From NCBI GenBank assembly GCA_963580285.1, contig OY757014.1, positions 13,840,725-13,904,724 of the forward strand: a stretch of DNA of 64,000 bases, given 5' to 3'. This DNA comes from Lucinisca nassula. Lineage: Eukaryota > Mollusca > Bivalvia > Lucinida > Lucinidae. Both the position numbers and the translations under genes were made by a program. The notes beneath the pieces were generated by a model. The model saw only the letters and a program-made list of their open reading frames with translations. It was not told where the DNA came from and did no database searches. Below, piece by piece: positions 59,400 to 64,000 of the stretch; positions within the stretch are counted from its first letter, which is position 1, and each line of letters starts with the position of its first letter.

Positions 59400-61230
59400 G
59401 GCATGAACCCAATTGAGCCCTGGTTGGTGTCACTAAATGTGTCTTATAAAGAAAGAACAGAGACATATATGGTTTAGCGGTGGGATATGTATGGCTCTTG
59501 AGATGTAAGGCCTTTCAAGCAGTGGAGAGATTCGGGCATGGTGGATTCCAGAAAAGCCCAAGATTGTTGCAACCTAATGCTGAACAGTTTCTGAGATATG
59601 AGGCCCTTTTATGAAGTGGATGGGAGAGAAATGGCCCCTGCAAACCCCACAAGATGGGGTGACTGAATGTGTCTAATAACAATGAACAAGAATATATGTG
59701 ATTATGTGGCGGGGATTTGCCTAGTTTCTGAGATATATGGCCTATTATGAAGTGGGGAAGTATTATGAATATATATGGTTAAGGGGTGGGGATCTGACCG
59801 GTTTCTGAGATATATGGCTTTTAATGAAGTAAAGGGGTGGGGCATGGCCCGTGGCACCACAGGGGGGGGGGGGGTGGATGGGGACCCATGCTGGTGTCAC
59901 TGATTGCGCCTTAACAAAAGGAACAAGAATATATATGGCTTAGCGGTAGGGCTCTGAACAGGTTCTCAGATATATGGTCTTTTGTGAAGTTGAAGGGTGG
60001 AGCATGGCCCGGGCGAGCCCTGGGGGAGCCCTATGTTGGTGTCATTGAATGTGTCTTATCGCAAGGAACAAGAATATATATGGTTTAGGGGTGGGGATCG
60101 GTAAGGTTTCTGGAATATTTGCCCTATTATGAAGTGGAGGGGGTGGGGCATGACCCGGCACATCCCGGGGGACCCTCAGCTTGGTGTCACTGAGTGCGTC
60201 TTATCATAAGGAACAAGAATATATTTGGTTTAGGGGTGGAGATCTGAATGGTTTCTGAGATAAATGGCATTTTGTGAAGTGGAGGGGGTGGGGCATGTCC
60301 CCGGCACATCTGGGGGGACCCCAAGGTTTGTGCTTCTTAATGCTTCTTATCATAAGGAACAAGAATACATATGGTTTAGGGGTGGGGATTTGTAAGGTTT
60401 TGGAATATTTGGCCTTTTATGATGTTTGTTTGTTTGATTTGAGGTTTAACGTCCCCGTCAACACTGTAAAGGTCATTTCGGAGACATTGCTTCCAATTTT
60501 TTGGTACTTTTACCCGACATTGAGATGAAATGACATCTCAAGCCCTGCCGCCCAATGAAACCGATAGGGTTTATTAGCATGGACGGTCTGCCTCGCACCG
60601 CGGTTCCTTGGACAGGCTTAGATCCTCTAAGCGGTTTACCAGTACTAGTGTGCGGGCCGGATTCAGTTATGCGTGGAAGCATCATGCAGCCCATATATTT
60701 CTTTAAGCCCCTATGGGTGGGGGCCAACCTTTTATGAAGTGGAGGGGGTTGGGCATGTCCCCGGCATATCCCGGGTGTCCCCCAGGTTGGTGTCACTGAA
60801 TGCAACTTATCATAAGGAACAAAAATATATTTCATTTAGGGGTTTGGATCTGTTAGGTTTCTGGAATATTGGGCCTATTGTGAAATGGAGGGGTGGGGCA
60901 TGGCCCAGGCACATCCTGAGGGACCCCCAGGTTGGTGTCACTGGGTGCGTCTTATCATAAGAGACAAGAATATATATGGTTTACGGGTGGGGATCTGAAT
61001 GGTTTCTGAGATAAATGGCATTTTATGAAGTGGAGGGGGTGGGGCATGTCGCCGGCACATCCGGGGGGGGGGGGGATCCCCAGGTTGGTGTCATTAAATG
61101 CACCTTATCATAAGGAACAAGAATATATATGGTTTAGGGGTGGGGATCTGTAAGGTTTCTGAGGTATAAGGCATTTTATGAAGTACTGGGGGCGTGGCAT
61201 GGCCCCAGCACAACCTACTGGACCCCCAGG
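59400..61230 (+). repeat. P4 satellite array, about 150-160 bp monomers
   Basis: Repeated blocks: ATAAGGAACAAGAATATATA, TGGTTTAGGGGTGGGGATC, GGTTTCTGAGATATATGGCC, TTTTATGAAGTGGAGGGG, GTGGGGCATGTCCCCGGC, ACCCCCAGGTTGGTGTCACT, GAATGCGTCTTATC. About 11 monomers, G-rich, with G runs near 59861 and 61063. Interrupted by SINE-1 at 60423. Confidence 0.75.
60423..60727 (-). mobile_element. SINE-1 in the P4 array, with TSD
   Basis: Full-length reverse copy, TGTTTGTTTGATTTGAGG ... CCCCTATGGGTGGGGGCC. Flanked by CCTTTTATGA at 60413-60422 and 60728-60737, the P4 monomer sequence. Confidence 0.9.
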
Positions 61231-63497
61231 TCGACATAAAAGCATATGGCTAAGAGATGTTTACTAAAGGAACATTTCTATGAAAGTTTTGTCAAAATAT
61301 CTGCAAAGGCTTTGTAGATAATGCCATTTTTCAATTTTCCCCATTATAAGTCTATGGAAAATCTAAGTTGCCATAGCAACCAAACTAAAGAGCCGAATTT
61401 CATAAAAAACACAAAACCTGTAAAGGCAAATATGGTGAATATTTTCATAAACTCTCAGCCTCATAGAGCATACGGTTTCTGAGGAGATGATTTTTTAAGT
61501 ATTTTTTTTCCATTTTTTTCATTTTGGCTTCCATGGCAACCAATACAAACGAGCAGTAGGCCTAAAATCATATGACAGATAGTAGATTGCCTAAGGAATA
61601 TTTCTATGAAAGTTTTGTCAAAATGTCTGCAGCGGCTTGCCAGTAAATGCCATTTTTCAATTTTCCCCATTATAAGTCTATGGAAACTCTAAGTTGCCAT
61701 AGCAACCAAACTAATGAGCCGAATTTCATAAAAAACACAAACTTTCAATCCCCCAACCCAAGGATGCTGTAGATGAAATTTGGGCCCGATCGGCCTAGCG
61801 GCTTCAGAGGAGATGTCGTTTAAAAGTGTTGACGTCACACGACGACGCAGACGCAGACACAGACGCAGACGACGCAGACGCCGACGGACAACTGCCTATC
61901 CCATAAGCTCCCCCGGAGCCTTCGGCTCTGGTGAGCTAAAAAATGAACAGTAGGCCTAAATTCATATGGCACATAGAAAATTGCCTACGCATTATTTCTA
62001 TTAAAGTTTTATCAAAATATCTGCAGAGGTTTGGCAGTAAATGCTATTTTTCAATTTTCCCCATTATAAGTCTATGGAAATTGTAAGTTGCCATAGCAAC
62101 CAAACCAATGAGCCAATTTTCATAAAAACACAAACTGTCAATCACCCAGGCCAAGGATGCTACAGATAAAATTTGGGCCCAGTCGGCCCAGAGAAGATGT
62201 CGTTTGAAAGTGTTGACGCAGACGCCGCAGACGACGGCGGATAACTGCCTATTCTATAAGCTCCTCCGGAGCCTTCAGCTCTGATGAGCTAAAAACACAA
62301 AACCTGTTAAGGCATATATGGTGAATATTTCCATAAACTCTCAGCCTCATAGAGCATACGGTTTCTGAGGAGATGATTTTTGAAAGTATTTTGTTTTTCT
62401 ATTATTTTTTTTTTTCGTTTTGGTTTCCCTGGCAACGAATAGAAATGAGCAGTAGGCCTAAAATCATATGGCAGATAGAAGATTGCATAAGGAACCCTTC
62501 TGTGGAAGTTAAGTCAAACTATTTGCAAAGGCTTGGCAGTTAAGGCCACTTTTCAATTTTCCTCCTTATCAGTCTATGGAAAATCTAAGTTGCCATAGCA
62601 ACCAAACTTAAAAGCCAAATTTCATAAAAAACACAAAACTTGTAAAGGCAAATATGGTGAATATTTCCATAAACTCTAAGCCTCATAGAGCATACGGTTT
62701 CTGAGGAGATGATTTTTTAAGTATTTTTTTGTTTATTTTTTTTTCATTTTGGTTTCCATGGCAACCAGCCAAAATAAGCAATAGGCCTAAAATCATATGG
62801 CAGATGAGAGATTGCTTAAGGAACATTTCTATGAAAGTTGTGTCAAAATATCTGCAAAGGCTTGGCAGTTAATGCCATTTTTCTATTTTCACCATTATAA
62901 GTCTATCTAAGCTGCCATAGCAACCAATCTCAAGAGCCGAATTTCACAAAAAACACAAAACCTGTAAAGGCAAATATGGTGAATATTTTCAAAAAGTCTC
63001 TGCCTCCTAGAGCATATGGTATCTGAGGAGATGACTTTTTAAGTATTTTTTTTTTCTATTTTTTTGGCATTTTGGTTTCCATGGCAACCAATAAAAATGA
63101 GCAGTAGGCCTAAAATCATATGGCAGATAGTAGATTGCCTAAGGAACATTTCTATTAAAGTTTTGTCAAAATATCTGCAGAGGCTTGGCAGTAAATGCCA
63201 TTTTTTCAAATTTCCCCATTATAAGTCTATGGAAACTCTTAGTTGCCATAGCAACCAAACTAATGAGCCGATTTTGATAAAAAACACAAACATTCAATCC
63301 CCTAGCCCAAGAATGCTACAGATAAAATTTGGGCCCAATCGGACCAATGGCTTCAGAGGAGATGTCGTTTGAAAGTGTTGACGCAGACGACGCAGACGCA
63401 GACGACGCAGACGCAGACGACGCAGACGCCGCAGACGACGACGGACAACTGCCTATCCTATAAGCTCCCCCGGAGCCTTCGGCTCTGGTGAGCTAAA
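61231..63497 (+). repeat. P3 monomers with end blocks
   Basis: Monomers as in 10205-17946, much better preserved (TTAAGGAACATTTCTATGAAA, TTTGTCAAAATATCTGCAAA, CCATTATAAGTCTATGG, GTTGCCATAGCAACC). Three terminal blocks: 61838-61936, 62214-62292 and 63377-63497, each a GACGCAGAC microsatellite plus GGAGCCTTC-GCTCTG-TGAGCTAAA. Several P3 elements seem fused end to end. Confidence 0.75.
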
Positions 63498-64000
63498 CAC
63501 TAGGGCACCCAGAGTTGTGTTTCTTGCACGTGACACACCTGCTTAACCTCACATACAACTGTACCAAATATCATCAATATATCTCAAAGAGTGTTGGAGA
63601 TGTGGCCATCACAAGGTAGTGATTCTATATTATTGGAAGGGGAGATAACTAAAAAATCATAGCACCCAGAGTTGTGGTTCTTGTGCATGGCACACCATCT
63701 GGGCCTTGTGAACAACTGTGTCATGTATCATCAATAAATCTCAAAGAGTGTTGGAGATGTGGCCATCACAAGGTTGTGATTCTATATTATTGGAAGGGGA
63801 GATAACTAAAAAACCATGGCACCCAGAGTTGTTGTTCTTGTGCATGACACACCGTCTTAGCATTGTGAACAACTGTGCCAGGTATCGTCAATATATCTTA
63901 AAGGGTATTGGAATTATGGCCATCACAAGGTTGTCACTCTATTTTATTGGAAGGGGAGATAACTAAAAACGTATGGCATCCAGAGTTCTGGTTCTTGCGC
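63498..64000 (-). repeat. P1 monomers, cut by window end
   Basis: Continues the P1 array after the insertion. It matches 57857-58346 almost base for base (for example TTGCACGTGACACACCTGC, CATGTATCATCAATAAATC), apart from one 14-bp gain (TGTTGGAGATGTGGCC is complete here) and scattered changes. Confidence 0.8.

Larger units (their letters stand above)
58869..63497 (+). mobile_element. composite satellite element (P3 + P4) inserted in P1
   Basis: Starts ACAAGAGGCCCATGGGCC (hairpin GGCCCATGGGCC), CACTATGCTCACCAGAGC and ends GGAGCCTTCGGCTC (hairpin), TGGTGAGCTAAA. It contains a P3-like unit, a 157-bp-type array (59400-61230), and about six P3 units with internal end blocks at 61936 and 62290. 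P1 sequence flanks it on both sides (AGATAATTA | ... | CACTAGGGCACCC). No ORF of transposase type. Confidence 0.75.

Overview
The window is eukaryotic, repeat-dominated DNA and most likely comes from a bivalve mollusc, probably a heterodont clam; the species cannot be fixed from sequence alone. The evidence is the lack of compact ORFs, a single exon of an intron-containing GPCR gene, tRNA-derived SINEs, and satellite-carrying elements with the architecture described for bivalve 'pearl' and Helitron-like repeats. The only gene I can defend is a rhodopsin-type peptide GPCR exon at 33633-34563 (+). It carries TM1 to TM5 and the start of TM6, resembles neuromedin-U/pyrokinin/PRXamide receptors, and ends at a good splice donor. 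No TM6-TM7 exon is visible downstream. Two dead transposon genes are recognisable: a retroelement reverse transcriptase with a broken YxDD box (18017-18640) and a mariner-type transposase (29381-29935).

The rest is a layered population of mobile DNA. (1) FB-A and FB-B are two hairpin MITE-like families of about 280 bp with different outer ends, both starting CATYACG. They share a long palindromic core and a second small hairpin with a TATA-like loop. About 45 whole or partial copies are spread across the window, often nested in each other. (2) Two MITE families start TTAA-CCC and end GGG-TTAA, as piggyBac-derived elements do. They share another hairpin core (GCAAACAGTG...CACTGTTTGC) with a third family (E) and with many loose relics. 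(3) Four SINE types occur: SINE-1 with a CAAA tail (12 copies), SINE-2 and SINE-3 (tRNA-derived), and one V-SINE-like copy. Several are framed by clear target duplications. (4) Large satellite-bearing elements (P1-P4) contain 145-165 bp or about 330 bp monomers, a GACG/GGAC or GACGCA microsatellite, and an end hairpin followed by GAGCTAAA or GAGATAAA. (5) Two larger inverted-repeat elements lie at 30514-31815 and 40050-41183.

Layout: 0-10 kb holds FB, TTAA-MITE and SINE copies plus repeat R-E and decayed arrays. 10.2-17.9 kb is a P3 satellite element containing R-E, FB-A with FB-B inside it, and two P2 elements. 18-33 kb holds the two pseudogenes, three SINE types, a duplicated locus with a perfect palindrome, and a foldback element. 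33-35 kb is the GPCR exon. 35-57 kb is mostly single-copy-looking intronic or intergenic DNA with FB, SINE and P1 insertions. 57-64 kb is a P1 array split by a 4.6 kb satellite element.

The point most worth following is the FB hairpins. Substitutions in several copies are matched on both arms of the palindrome, copies repeatedly lose or duplicate exactly the hairpin part, and at two loci a copy plus its flank is tandemly duplicated. This suggests the hairpins are processed or repaired as structures.
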